From Plantago major (lineage: Eukaryota > Streptophyta > Magnoliopsida > Lamiales > Plantaginaceae), in NCBI GenBank assembly GCA_026545765.1, contig JAIFAC010000298.1, positions 1 to 64,000 of the forward strand: a stretch of 64,000 nt of DNA, written 5' to 3'. The notes below the pieces were generated by a model. It was not told where the DNA came from, made no database searches, and saw only the letters and a list, made by a program, of their open reading frames with translations. The number at the start of each line of letters is the position of its first letter. Positions within the stretch are counted from its first letter, which is position 1. Below, piece after piece: positions 23,202 to 33,109 of this stretch. The translations under genes and the position numbers were made by a program.

Positions 23202-23728
23202 AATTGATTGAGTCATGGACGCCCTAGGATAAAATTGTAGTTGAAAACAGGATTTACGACCACAGAGAGAACTGTTTGAGTTACTCTTACTGGAAAGGTT
23301 CCCATAGAAACTTGTAGTGGTATGCTTCCTATGGGGTGAACTGTTGAACCCCCAAATCCTACTAAGGAAGTAAGGACTCGCCCATATTCAATTCTCCCCA
23401 AGTTCATCTGATCCACTGTTCTCTTAGAGATGATGTTAGAAGAACTCCCATTGTCTACAAGTACTTTGTTGACCTTGTAAGTAGCGATAACTAGAGAAAC
23501 AACTAAAGGGACGTCAGGATCCCTGAGATCTCCTCCACCAGACGTTGGGGGAGGTATTTCACTATCATCAAAAGAGATCATGTTAGTTCCTCTCAAGGCA
23601 GACGGAGCGTAGGCTCTGTCATTGTTCCTTAGGTTTTGAGCGGTTCTTTCCCTGGCGTTCCTACTATCCCCTCTAGTCGGACCCCCTACTATAGTGTTGA
23701 TAACCCCACTATAGGGACGGTTCTCCAT
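23202..23728 (-). pseudogene. GypA aspartic protease region
   Basis: A 171-codon minus-strand frame (23728-23213) contains RGTNMISFDDSEIP, then KVLVDNGSSSNIISKRTVDQM (active-site D-x-G-S-S pattern near 23450) and VFNYNFILGRP at its end, which are the Tat-type protease landmarks. The frame meets a stop where relatives continue after GRP with WIH, shortly before the CopB insertion at 23201. The protease processes the gag-pol precursor. Confidence 0.88.
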
Positions 23729-23730
23729 CT

Positions 23731-25553
23731 CTAAGTTTCGGGGTACTCATTGTATCGCTGAGCTTGTTGGAAAGGAGTTTCCGTGGGAGGCGGTGGTAAG
23801 GACAAAGTCGTAGTTTCCAAATCATGCTCTGCTCTCCTCCGTTCACTCCTTTGGTGGCGGGAGGGTTCTTCTTCATAGATTAGTTCTTTCAGCTTGCAAC
23901 TTCTTATCAGACTTTCAATCTCAGTTTTCAATTGAACACAATCTTCAGTGGAATTGCCTTTATGCTTATGGAATCTGCCGTATTCTTTAGAAACCCTACT
24001 TCTTTTGCTACTTCTTGTTGGTTTGGGCCATTCAACATCCAAATTCTTTTCAACAATAGTGGCCAAAATGTCGAATCTAGGTCTATTGAGGCAAGTGTAC
24101 TCCACATATCTCCTGGGAGGGGTTCTCTCCCTACGAAATTCTCTCTTATCTTTGAAATCGTTTGTTTGCTCAAACTTCCCAGGATGAGGCGCGGGATCTT
24201 GTCTCATCGGCTCTTTTCCCTTCTTAGTCCCGGCTCTTACTGGAATATTTCTTCGATACTCTTCACCATATAAGACTCCCTCACAAATAGCCTCCAGATA
24301 CTTTTCGGTAGTGATTTCTTCATTGGAGAGCTTCTTTCTGAGATCTTCATTGTAGGTGTTAGCATACAGGTGTCGTACCCGTTCTTTGATGCTATGAGCT
24401 TCAACCTGGTGTACTTCATCATTGAAGCGTTCGAGGAAGGTCCTAAGATCCTCGTTCTCTTCTCGAATGACTCTCTTGATCTCTTTCTCTTTTTGCTTTC
24501 TCAAAATCTTTTCAGGAAAAGAGAGGTGATATTTGCATAGCTTTTGATGGAGCCATTGGATAGAGCGATCCACCAATCCATAGATTCTCCGAAAAGAGTG
24601 GTTGAAAAGGTGAGAGCCTTCATATTGTCATTCAGACCGTTGGATTCCATCTTACTCTCATACCTGGTTAGATGGCCAACATGACAAGTATCCCCATAGT
24701 AATGTTCAACATTGGGGATGTTAGAATCAAAACGTTTTCTCTCCCTCCTTATCGCATCACCTGATGGGTTTGGAGATCTGGTCATTACCTTTTCATGAGC
24801 TTTTACCATTTTGCCCAGACTGGCAATCTGAGTCTCCAAGGCCTTCTGTTGAATGAAGATCGGTTCAGCAGTGAGTCTCTCACCCGTTCTATGATTGATG
24901 GCCATGTCAGGGGGGAGATCATCGACTGGGAACGCAGGAATACTTTCTGCCATATGGTAACTTGCTCTTGTTTGAAGAGCCGGCTTCATCCATTCTGGGT
25001 CTTACTAGGCTCCTCTCTTGATGTTCCTGAGATGTAGAGACTCTCCTATTGGGGAGGTTTTGCAGATCCTCTGGTCGAGTCGGCTCTCCCATCCTTTTCA
25101 GAACCGGACAATGTTCATTTCTTGACTGAGCGGGCTCAGTTTCCTTGGAACAACCAAGGGTGGAGTGGGCTGAGGAGGCTGGACATTGTTAGAACTAAAG
25201 CATCCCTTGACGGTGGTGAGTAAGTGGCCGAACTGGTTCTCATTCATTCCAAACTCACTGGGACAAACGATCTGACCGTTTGGAAGAGTGAAGTTTCTTC
25301 CTGGTGGAGGAACTTGTCCTCCTAAGTCTTGGACTGCCACTCCAAATCCTTGAACTCTCGCAGGCGGGTCAGCGACTCTTTCTTCCTCTGAAGAAACACT
25401 TGCAATATGTCCATCGCTTGGATACTCATTTGTGTTCCTTGATGTGCCTCTCGCCTTTCTCCCACTCCTAGTGGGAGGTCTCCCTCTTTGCCTAGGAGCT
25501 GGAGTTCCTACTGTTGTAGTAGCGGTTCTCGCTGATCTTCTGGGTCTTTCCAT
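23731..25553 (-). pseudogene. GypA gag (frameshifted)
   Basis: The minus-strand ATG at 25553 opens MERPRRSARTATTTVG, an Arg/Pro-rich N terminus (151 codons). Gag resumes at 24989-24501 (LPPDMAINHRTGERL, THVGHLTRYESKM-like core) and 24576-23731 (FLERFNDEVHQVE, NEDLRKKLSNEE). The Cys/His motif near 23925-23985 reads YGRFHKHKGNSTEDC, where the first Cys and the second His of the usual Tat gag pattern are replaced by Gly and Asn. Gag assembles the particle. Confidence 0.9.
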
Positions 25554-25584
25554 TGCTTAAAGAGCTACGAAAGTATTTGTAAAG

Positions 25585-25603
25585 TTTCCCACAGACGGCG
25601 ACA
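25585..25603 (-). promoter_or_regulatory. GypA primer binding site
   Basis: The minus strand reads TGTCGCCGTCTGTGGGAAA, close to the TGGCGCCGTCTGTGGGAA site common in plant Tat-type gypsy elements. It lies three bases after the LTR end. Confidence 0.82.
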
Positions 25604-25606
25604 AAG

Positions 25607-26462
25607 TGTTGAGGTGAAATCCCAAAACACTTAATAAGTTCTTCCTAAACCGTCTAAGTCCAAACCTTTGTAGAGCTTCCAAGCAATGGTTCAAAGCTAG
25701 GGTCAAGCACTCCAAAGAACTAGAGGGTAAGAACCTGCACAAGTAACTTTGGGGGGGGGGGGGTTTCAAACCGTAGACCCGTTTGCTAAGTGTCAAACCG
25801 GGTAGAGACTTTACTTGAGAGAGACTGAAGATCTGCTCTGTATAGTGATCGAGATTAGTTCGTAAAGACGACCTGACTTACCGTTTACATGGAAATGTGT
25901 GCCATATATATAGAGATCTCCCAAAAAGGAAGGGCTCCATTGGATCGTGCCAAGTGTAAGGCTCAGTTACGACAATGCTCTATTAGGCCCATGGTCGATA
26001 AGGAGACTTAATCCATTTCCTTTGGGGCTTTCGAGGTAGTTTAGTCTTTCCTCGAGAGATTAGCAACTTCTGATGTCCGCTTCGGACCTTCATCCGAAAA
26101 GGTAGGTCCGGAGCAACAATCCAAGCAGTGCTCTCTTGCCTGTAAGACAACTTAAATGACTTCTTAAAGTACCGTGGTTCAGACCTTGCTAGCCTCGGAT
26201 TCAGTCTTCTCTCATGGTGCCAGTTCACTTGGTTCCTTATAATGTTCGAGTCATACGTCCGAATCAATGTCTCTGGGTCGGACCGTCATGGTGCTCGGAC
26301 CATGGTCTGGGTTGGACCGCTTGTCTTGAAGACTAAGGTTCTTATTGCTCATTCCAGGAATGTCAAGGGTCAGGCCTATGGGTCGGACATTGGGCCTTTT
26401 GACCTTAGACAGTTTAATATGCCTTAGGATACGCTCCAAAGACTTCTATGACGGATTGGACA
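25607..26462 (-). repeat. GypA 5' LTR
   Basis: On the minus strand it runs from TGTCCAATCCG to CACCTCAACA, ending next to the primer site. The start is inferred from where the CopC LTR similarity stops. It contains a TATA box, repeated GGTCGGAC/GTCCGA words, and a 13-base G run (25751-25763 on the plus strand). No partner LTR was found at the 3' end. Confidence 0.7.
25905..25912 (-). promoter_or_regulatory. GypA LTR TATA box
   Basis: TATATATA, followed on the minus strand by GGCACACATTTCC, about 300 bp before the LTR end. This is the only strong TATA in this LTR. Confidence 0.55.
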
Positions 26463-27128
26463 TATTTCTGTACAACCTAGTACTAGTTACTTTTCTGAGC
26501 TAAGATAAGTCATTTAGGTTTACTGATCAAAATCTAACAGATATTCCTAACACAGTCCATACAGAGCTTTTTGAAGCTTATAGACCATTTTGCTTTCTGA
26601 GGAAACTTCAAAATCAGTTGGTTGCTCAACATAGACTTCCTCAGCAAGCTCACAATTTAGGAATGCACTCTTGACATCCATTTGGTAAACTTTGAAGTCA
26701 ATATAAGCTGCAAAGAATAGAAATAGTCTAATTGCATCAAATCTTCCGACTGGTGCATAAGACTCGTAAAATCTAGTCCTTGATGCAGGTGAATCCCTTG
26801 GCAACCAACCTTGCTTTGTTTCTGGTTATTTCACCAGACTCATTCATCTTGTTTCTGAAAACCCACTTAGTTCCTATGACAGATATTCCATCAATATAGG
26901 GAGCTAGTTTACTGACTTTGTTTCTCTCAAATTGATCCAACTCTTCTTGCATTGTTGAGATCCAATCTTGGTCTCTTAATGCTTCTTCAATGGTCTTTGG
27001 TTCGAAATCTCAAATGAAACATCCATAGAGAGGATCTACATTTTTAGCAATTGCTCTCCTAGTTCTTACCCCTTGGCCTAAAGGGCCTATCACATCCATT
27101 GCAGGATGATCTCTTATCCATTTCATAA
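26463..27128 (-). mobile_element. CopC: copia RT scrap fused to an LTR start
   Basis: On the minus strand 27128-26553 holds an RT N-terminal part: [63 protein letters not shown] and KLQKALYGL. Immediately after ALYGL comes TGTTAGGAATATCTG, the exact LTR start of the CopD/CopE family, which continues for 90 bp until GypA begins. So either a copia element inserted into this RT, or a deletion joined RT to an LTR. It is closely related to CopD. Confidence 0.88.
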
Positions 27129-28761
27129 TGGATGACGATTGTCCCTACACCGAGCTTGAGGTCGGGGCTCATTGGAAAGCGAAGCCTGTGTTGTTCCCAC
27201 TGGGTAGAGACAAGTAAGTATTATGCATTCCTTTATATATATAGAACATAACCCGGATAATTTATGTCACATCATTGTTGTACTATACTAATTAATATTT
27301 GTTTCTTGTATCTTATACATTGATAATAGGTTATGGCCTTTAGATCGGCCGTGAACTTCGGTGACATCTTTGAGAGAAGAGGGGGAGGCGAGAAGTGGTC
27401 GTGCATCTCGGACCGGATGAGAGGCGAGTACTTTGATGAGTTGCGGGTAAGTTTAAATCTGACATTCCTTTATTTGTTGATCTAATCGTTGTTTTAATGT
27501 GAGTGGTATGTTAGCCACTGTATGTGAGTGGTATGTTAGCCGCTGAACTTGGGTGGTATGTTAGCCACTGTATGTGAGTGGTATGTTAGCCCCTGAACTT
27601 GGGTGATATGTTAGTCACCACTGTGTTAGAAAATTTTAGGACAATGTGAGTGGTATGTTAGCCACTATATGTGAGTGGTATGTTAGCCGCTAAACTTGGG
27701 TGATATGTTAGTCCCCATTAAATATGTTATGTTGTGTTATCTTATTAAATTGATGTCTCGGTTTACGTTATGTAAGTTGGATGTTGTCTGGAATTGGGAA
27801 TGTAGAAAAAGTACTTCATTCCCAACAAGTTGATCCACCTGATATGGCCTTGTTTCGAGTCACTGGGGTCAGCCCGATACAAGGATATGGTTTGCACTAT
27901 GAAAAAGATGTGGCGACAAAACAAAAGGCGTGCATGGTGTGATGAGGAGGAGTTGGCGCTTTGGGAGGCCTACTGGACTCGTCCTAATGTCCAGCAGATT
28001 GCGGACCAGAACAGAGAGAACCGGCTGACTGAGTCGTCTGAGGGTAAAGGGATGGCGATTCACCAATATGGGTCGCAAGCTGTTCTTACGCATCACGTGA
28101 AATCAGTAAGTGTACATCTAATTTGTCAGATTATTCGTACATGTGTTTTGTATTTCATTTCTACACCTTTAATGAGTTCTTAGCTAAATGTTTGGATATA
28201 TATGTTCTTCAGGTGTCTTCAGGGGAGAAGAATACCGCCTTCGAGTACTTTAAAAGAGCAGTGAAGAGCGGCGGATGGGTTGGCGACAAGTCCGAGGCTA
28301 TTACGGTACGTTAATTTGTGTTAAAGTTCATATTTGTGTAGTACAAGATATTTTGAAAAAAACTATAACTCATGATATCTGCATTTTACGGTTTCAGGCT
28401 GAGGTGGAGGATCAGATCGAGAGGCAACAGGCCGAAGCGGGTGAGGAGCTGAAAATTGAACAACAAAACATCATCTTCTTAGCCGTCAACCCAATGGACA
28501 ACAAAGGCCGAGTATATGGATTGGGAGTTTAAAACTGTGGTGACTACTCCTACCTACTCAGCATCCCAACAATCTAGAGATCAGGTTTTCACACAGGAGC
28601 ATGTCTCGGAGTTGGTGCAGTCATAGGTTTCAGAACATGTTGCATGGCTAACAGCGGATTTGTAGTGGCGAGATAGAGCACTACGGGAGGAAAACGAGCG
28701 TCTTGAGGAAAGATCACGAGCTTTCATGTCGAGTTATTGCGGCACTCCGTCCGGTAGTTAG
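27129..28761 (+). pseudogene. CACTA transposase-like gene (Transposase_24 type), five exons
   Basis: Proposed exons 27129-27213, 27330-27446, 27806-28105, 28213-28305 and 28398-28532 all have GT..AG introns and keep one frame: YTELEVGAHWKAKP, LWPLDRPVNFGDIFERRG, KKYFIPNKLIHLIWPC, RRAWCDEEELALWEAYW, EYFKRAVKSGGWVG, and KGRVYGLG at the end. This is the conserved C-terminal pattern of plant Ptta/En/Spm transposases, which bind element ends and help excision. A stop at 28530 is followed by related coding in another frame (QVFTQEHVSELVQ, REENERLEERSR) to about 28761. The 5' exons are missing. Confidence 0.85.
27495..27715 (+). repeat. 25 bp minisatellite in CACTA intron 2
   Basis: About eight copies of a 23-27 bp unit, TGTGAGTGGTATGTTAGCC plus a variable tail (ACTGTA or GCTGAACT), alternate in a two- to three-unit higher-order pattern. 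An unrelated 20 bp insert sits near 27630. It lies wholly between exons 2 and 3. Confidence 0.9.
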
Positions 28762-28975
28762 ATTTGGACTTGTGTTTTTCTGACTTCTTACTTTAGACTA
28801 TACACGAATATTTCATTTCATTACGGATGGTTTGTTGACTTTTATCGAATGATTTCTGTTTAATTAAAAAAATTTCATTATTCTAGATTTACTATCGAAC
28901 ATTATGTATGTGAAACAGGTGAAATATGAAAACAGGCTGGAAAATTAAAAAAAAAATCAAATCTGCTATCGCTTA

Positions 28976-29303
28976 AAATCCAGTTTTTTGTTTTTTTTTT
29001 AAATTTAAAATCTGCTTTTTAGCGACGAATATTTTATCCGTCGCTAAAAATCCAGTTTTTTGTTTTTTTTTAAATTTAAAATCTGATTTTTAGCGACGGA
29101 TATTTTATCCGTCACTAAAAATCTAGTTCTTTGTTTTTTTAAAACCAAAAAAACCAGCTTTTGGTCGCTAAAAAGTCAATGGTTTATCCGTCGTGATTTA
29201 GCAACGGATAAACTATCCGTCATCCGCTTCCGTGGACGACGACTTTATCCGTCGCTAAGGACTTAACGAATGAATCGGGCTTTTTAAGCAGATTCTTGTA
29301 GTG
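28976..29303 (+). repeat. CACTA subterminal repeats and right terminus
   Basis: Three tandem units of about 55-70 bp (from 28976, 29046 and 29116) share AAATCCAGTT, poly-T, AAATTTAAAATCTG and AGCGACGGATA with inverted partners TATCCGTCGCT. More copies of TATCCGTCG lie at 29188-29260. Dense inverted subterminal motifs next to a CACTA end are the usual transposase-binding region. Bases 28762-28975 upstream have no gene. Confidence 0.9.
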
Positions 29304-29499
29304 GAGAGGGTCATTACTAGGTGTGGATGGCGAAGATCCCACCTTGTATTATCCTTATGGTTTGGCAATCCAACCTCATATATGGATAGCCGGACTCACT
29401 CCCACCCTGGTTTATTTTAATAATAATAAAGATTTGAGTAAGCTTACATATATGTTAGAACTAAACATGGACAAAGTCCCTGGATCTCGGATCTAATTG

Positions 29500-30031
29500 A
29501 TTTTTCTTGTGCGATTCTTTGGATCATGGCGTGCCGAGAGACTTCTCGACATCCACAATGAGAAAGCCATTGCCTTGGAGAAGTAGGGGCTTCAGCGAAG
29601 ACTCAATACAAGCCCCCAAGTTGCCGGCGTGAATCATGCAATGTCATTCATCCACAAGTGAATCCGGTCAAGGCTTCATCTGCCGTGATGGCGGGTAATT
29701 GGTCATAACCTTTCAATAAATTACCTTTGAGCACGGGTACTAGACCACAGTTGATGGTTCGAGAGTACACGTCTCTTCTCCGGTCCCACTAACTCCAAAT
29801 CAGTGCGGAGAAAGTAGGAAAACTGTTGGCCGATAGTGCAGGCGTGAAGGATCTTGTTGGAACAAGAGGAAGGGGAAGGGGCCGGAGGACCCGTTTAAGC
29901 GGCCGAGGACAAGCGGGTCCCAAGTGGCCAATATAAGCGATGCCTCTCATTCTCTGGGCTCTCTCCAAGGCCGAGCTAACCGAGAGCTTGAAGGTCGTTA
30001 TTGAGATGATGAGGAACCAGGTGGACCTGGT
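29500..30031 (+). pseudogene. degenerate upstream exon(s) of the GypB antisense ORF
   Basis: Plus-strand frames give SWRAERLLDIHNEKAIALEK (29525-29585) and GLQRR, and further on ALSKAELTESLKVVIEMMRNQVDL ending at about 30030, where GTAAGT begins. These read like the N-terminal part of the protein at 30126-30923, spliced by an intron of about 100 bp. Stops interrupt the region. The bases at 29304-29500 are AT-rich and show nothing. Confidence 0.5.
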
Positions 30032-30125
30032 AAGTGGACCGTAGCCTAATCACTATGATGTTCATTTGTGAGCTAAGTTTTCTGTTGACGGACATTTGTA
30101 TGTTTGTAAGTAATCTGCCCATGCC

Positions 30126-30923
30126 ATGGAATTCTTGGAGATGGAGGAAGGGGACTCCGCCCAGCTACGGAAGGAGTTGGACGAGGCTAATGCGGAGATA
30201 GCCAAATTGAAGGCCGAGAAGGGCACTTTGGAAAAGAAGTTGGCGGATGAGAAGAATGCTCTAATCCGGTCAAATAAGGACCTTGATTTGACGGCCATTG
30301 CCTGGATAAACTTGGCTAATGCTCTAGTTGCCAAGTGTAAGACTACCCGCATCGAAGCGGTTGAAGACTTTCTGAAGTCCGACGCCTACTATTTTCTGAG
30401 GAGGTTGGACGCTGGGCAAACTCGCACTGAGGCCTTCTTTGATTGCATCGGCCAGCTCCAAACTCTAGCTCTTCTTGATGAAACCTTTTCTGTCCATGAT
30501 GAGAGGCTGCATATCCAAGCCAACTTCCAAGGGGATTATGTGGCGGACCCCAAGCTGAAGTCTCCAGAGGACTTGGCCCTGGATGAATTTTGGCCAGTGG
30601 TTGCTCCTTATGCTAAGATGGAGGCTGAGCCCGTGCCAGTCTATCCTTCCTGGCTCCCTGAGGTCATGGCAGCCGGGAAGATCAATCACTGGAACTTCTC
30701 CTTTGCTAATGCCAGGTTCATGGATCTGTCGGGGCCCATCAAGGGGTATGAACAGGTGACCGTGGATGAAGAAGTTGAGCCTGGGAAGAAAATCACCAAG
30801 CGCTTCTGGCGGAAACTTTCTGAGCCGGTGACTCCCGTGGTGCAAGGTGAAGCATGCGGCATTGAGACCCCCGTTCAAGAGACCGTGGCTGGTCAGGAGA
30901 ATCCGGATACCCCGGCTCAGTAG
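30126..30923 (+). CDS. antisense ORF of Tat-like element GypB
   Basis: 265 codons on the strand opposite to GypB pol, with no stop. Residues 10-55 form a clear coiled coil (LRKELDEANAEIAKLKAEKG). A globular part follows: FLKSDAYYFLRRLDAGQTR, FDCIGQL, DEFWPVVAPYAKM, and a Pro/Glu-rich tail ending at TAG 30921-30923. The ATG at 30126 may be internal to a spliced frame, because a donor-like GTAAGT sits at 30031. Antisense ORFs in this place are known from several Tat elements, with unknown function. I see no catalytic motif. It is the least damaged long ORF of the window outside RT. Confidence 0.8.
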   Translation: MEFLEMEEGDSAQLRKELDEANAEIAKLKAEKGTLEKKLADEKNALIRSNKDLDLTAIAWINLANALVAKCKTTRIEAVEDFLKSDAYYFLRRLDAGQTRTEAFFDCIGQLQTLALLDETFSVHDERLHIQANFQGDYVADPKLKSPEDLALDEFWPVVAPYAKMEAEPVPVYPSWLPEVMAAGKINHWNFSFANARFMDLSGPIKGYEQVTVDEEVEPGKKITKRFWRKLSEPVTPVVQGEACGIETPVQETVAGQENPDTPAQ

Positions 30924-31175
30924 AGGATAGGTCCGGTCATCTTTTTGTTGTAAACACTTTAGGCATAGTTGTATTGAATGACTATCCCTCCGGTTTGTGG
31001 AGGTTATTTTTGCCTAATTTGTAATGTGTTTTGATGATGGTCATTCCAAGATCCTCCTTTAAATTAGGAGATTAATTGTATTTTTGTAGATCTTGGGGTC
31101 ACCGACATCTTGTTGGAATGAAATTTGCCTTTCCTCTTCTTGTATCGGCCTTAATTACTTTCTTTCACTTCTGAA
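30924..31175. other. non-coding stretch 3' of the antisense ORF
   Basis: This lies downstream of the antisense ORF stop and before the tandem array. It is T-rich with poly-A-signal-like AT words (for example near 31010-31080) but has no gene. It could hold the 3' end of an antisense transcript. Confidence 0.35.
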
Positions 31176-31800
31176 TTAGCTAGTGGGTCGGACTCTTTGG
31201 GTTAGAGACACAATGAATAATTCTTCAATTTTGATTGAAGTCATAGAGTCTCGGATACTTTGGGTCTGGTCACTTCTCAAATAGCTAGTTGGTCGGACTC
31301 TATGGGTCTGAAGCACAGCGTAATAAATTCTTCAATTTTTTATTTGAAGTCATAGAGTGTCGGTCACTTCGTGTCCTGGTCATTTCTGAATTAGCTAGTG
31401 GGTCGGACTCTATGGGTCCGAGACACAGCGTCATAAATTCTTCAATTTTTATTGAAGTCAGAGTGTTGGACACTTTGGGTCTGGACACTTCGAAATACCT
31501 AGTGGGTCGGACTCTGTGGATGCGAGACACGACTTATGATTGAATTATTCAAATTGGTTTTGAAGTCGTGAGTGTTGGATACTTTGTTTTGGACACTTGA
31601 AGCTTGACTGGAGTCGGTCTCTATGGGTCAGAGACACAACTTATAATAATTCTTCAATTTTGATTTGAAATGACGGAGTCTTGGGACGCTTTGGGTCCTA
31701 GGTACTTTGAATTAGCTAGTGGGCGGACTATCTGGGTCAGAGACACTACTTAGTGGATTCTTTGAAATAAGTGGGCTCGGACTCTTTGGGTCCGAAACCT
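31176..31800. repeat. tandem array of about 107 bp units in the GypB 3' region
   Basis: Six and a half copies start at about 31186, 31291, 31401, 31505, 31612 and 31722, with a partial copy at 31774. Spacings are 104-110 bp. Each has GGTCGGACTCTNTGGGTC, AGACACA, AATTCTTCAATTTT, TTGAAGTC and a GGxCACTT end. The array lies between integrase and the antisense ORF, where Tat elements are known to carry variable tandem arrays that can seed satellites. Confidence 0.93.
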
Positions 31801-31939
31801 TTCGTATTCCTTGGACCATTTTACGAACCATGTTTGAAACTTCATAATAGCCGATAGTAGGATTACATGATAATAAAAAGGTATCTTTGCTTGTGAACTA
31901 TTACAAATTTTTCAAGGATAGTATTTCTAAACATTTCTT

Positions 31940-32960
31940 TCATTCCAAGTGCGCTTAAGGGGCTTGCCGTGCAAAATCCTCCAAGCCATAATTACCATTG
32001 ATGCTAGATTTAGTGACTTTGTAAGGTCCTTCCCAGTTTGGCTCAAGTTTTCCAGTAGGCTTTAGTATTTGGATTTGCAATACTAGGTCTCCCATGGATA
32101 TCTCTTCCTTCCACATGCTTGTTGTAAGCCCTTGCCACGATAGCCTGATAACTTAGGGTCCTAGCCAAGGCCGTGCTTCTCTTGGTTTCAAGCCTGTTTA
32201 GATCGTAGACCCTCTTACTGTGGTTATCTGATGGGACGTATCCTTGGATGCGGAACATATTGACAGCTATTTCGGCGGGGATTATGTCTTCCGAGCCATA
32301 CACCATGCAGAAGGGGGTTTCCTGTGTTGCGGTCCGTGCCGTGGTGCGATAAGCCCAGAGTACTCCTTCCAGCTCGTCCACCCAATCCTCTTTCGCATCT
32401 CCCAGTCGTTTTTGAAGGTTATCGACTATGGTCCGATTGGGTACATTGGGCCATTGACACGAGGATATCAAGCGGACTTGGAGCATTGTTCAATCTTCAT
32501 TTTTTTGCACCAATCTTTGAGATTGTGTCCGGAAAATTGACGTCCGTTGTCGGCTACCAGGATTCTGGGTAATCCGAACCTACATGATAACCGCCATAAG
32601 AAGTTCATGATCTTCTTTTCTGAGATTGAAGCAGTGGCTTCAGCTTCCACCCATTTGGAGAAATATTCTACTGGCACAATTAGAAATTTCTCGCCACCTG
32701 GTCTCATGGGAAACGGTCCTACTATGTCAATGCCCCATTAGTCGAAAGGAAATGGAATAGTTCACGGGATCATGGGAATAGTTGGTTGATTGGGGATCCT
32801 TGCAAACTTTTAACATTCTGGGCATGACCTGAAAAATCTTCCGGCCTCCTTTTGCATCCCTGGCCAATAATAGCCAATTCTCTTGATCTTCTGGGCTAGG
32901 GCTCTTACTCCCGAATCGTTTCCACATCTTCCTAGGTGGATCTCTTTCATCACCATATTG
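31940..32960 (-). pseudogene. GypB integrase remnant
   Basis: From 32960 the frames read IHLGRCGND, KRIGYYWPGM, then the SCPECQKFA zinc finger and NQPTIP (32820-32900). The core follows: PGGEKFLIVPVEYFSKWVEAE (Glu at 32666-32668 in place of the usual Asp), RFGLPRILVADNGRQFSG with the second Asp intact, then NRTIVDNLQKRLGDAKEDW, GVLWAYRTTARTATQETPF and AEIAVNMFRIQ. The C-terminal part ends near 31940. There are two or more frameshifts, one near 32480. Confidence 0.9.
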
Positions 32961-33109
32961 TCCTTGGATGGGTCCAGACAGTGTAAGTGAGTTCCATCGT
33001 AGGATTTTCGATAAAGGTCAGTTCTAGAGAAGAAGTAGCGTTGCTCTCTTTGTTGAACTCTTCTTGATTCAGTTGGATCTGGGGTAGGACCCCGTCTTGG
33101 AAATAGTGC

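Larger units (their letters stand above)
8533..26462 (-). mobile_element. GypA: Ty3/gypsy Tat-like element, split by CopB
   Basis: On the minus strand the order is 5' LTR (26462-25607), primer site, gag, protease, [CopB insertion 12654-23196], RT, two RNase H regions and integrase, the gypsy order with integrase last. A second, NNEAEYEAL-type RNase H between the canonical RNase H and integrase is typical of the plant Tat lineage. The 3' LTR expected left of 9010 is not recognisable, so the 3' end seems deleted or replaced at LtrY. Without CopB the remaining length is about 7.4 kb. Confidence 0.88.
27129..29303 (+). mobile_element. CACTA (En/Spm-type) transposon, 3' portion
   Basis: The right end is a canonical CACTA terminus: TTCTTGTAGTG at 29293-29303 (inverted CACTACAAGAA). 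It is preceded by inverted and direct subterminal repeats (28976-29260) and an intron-containing gene with Ptta/En/Spm transposase phrases. The left terminus is missing; the element stops at the junction with CopC at 27128/27129. GAG follows the terminus and would be the 3 bp target copy, but its partner cannot be seen. Confidence 0.9.

Noticed and set aside
25751..25763. G13 run as a G-quadruplex regulatory element
   Set aside because: A single homopolymer in the GypA LTR; slippage or sequencing error is more likely.
30062..30878. Long minus-strand frames opposite the GypB antisense ORF
   Set aside because: They are shadows of the plus-strand coiled-coil ORF, with no motif of their own.
31176..31800. 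CRISPR-like array
   Set aside because: Repeats of about 107 bp without distinct spacers, in a plant gypsy element; an ordinary tandem array.
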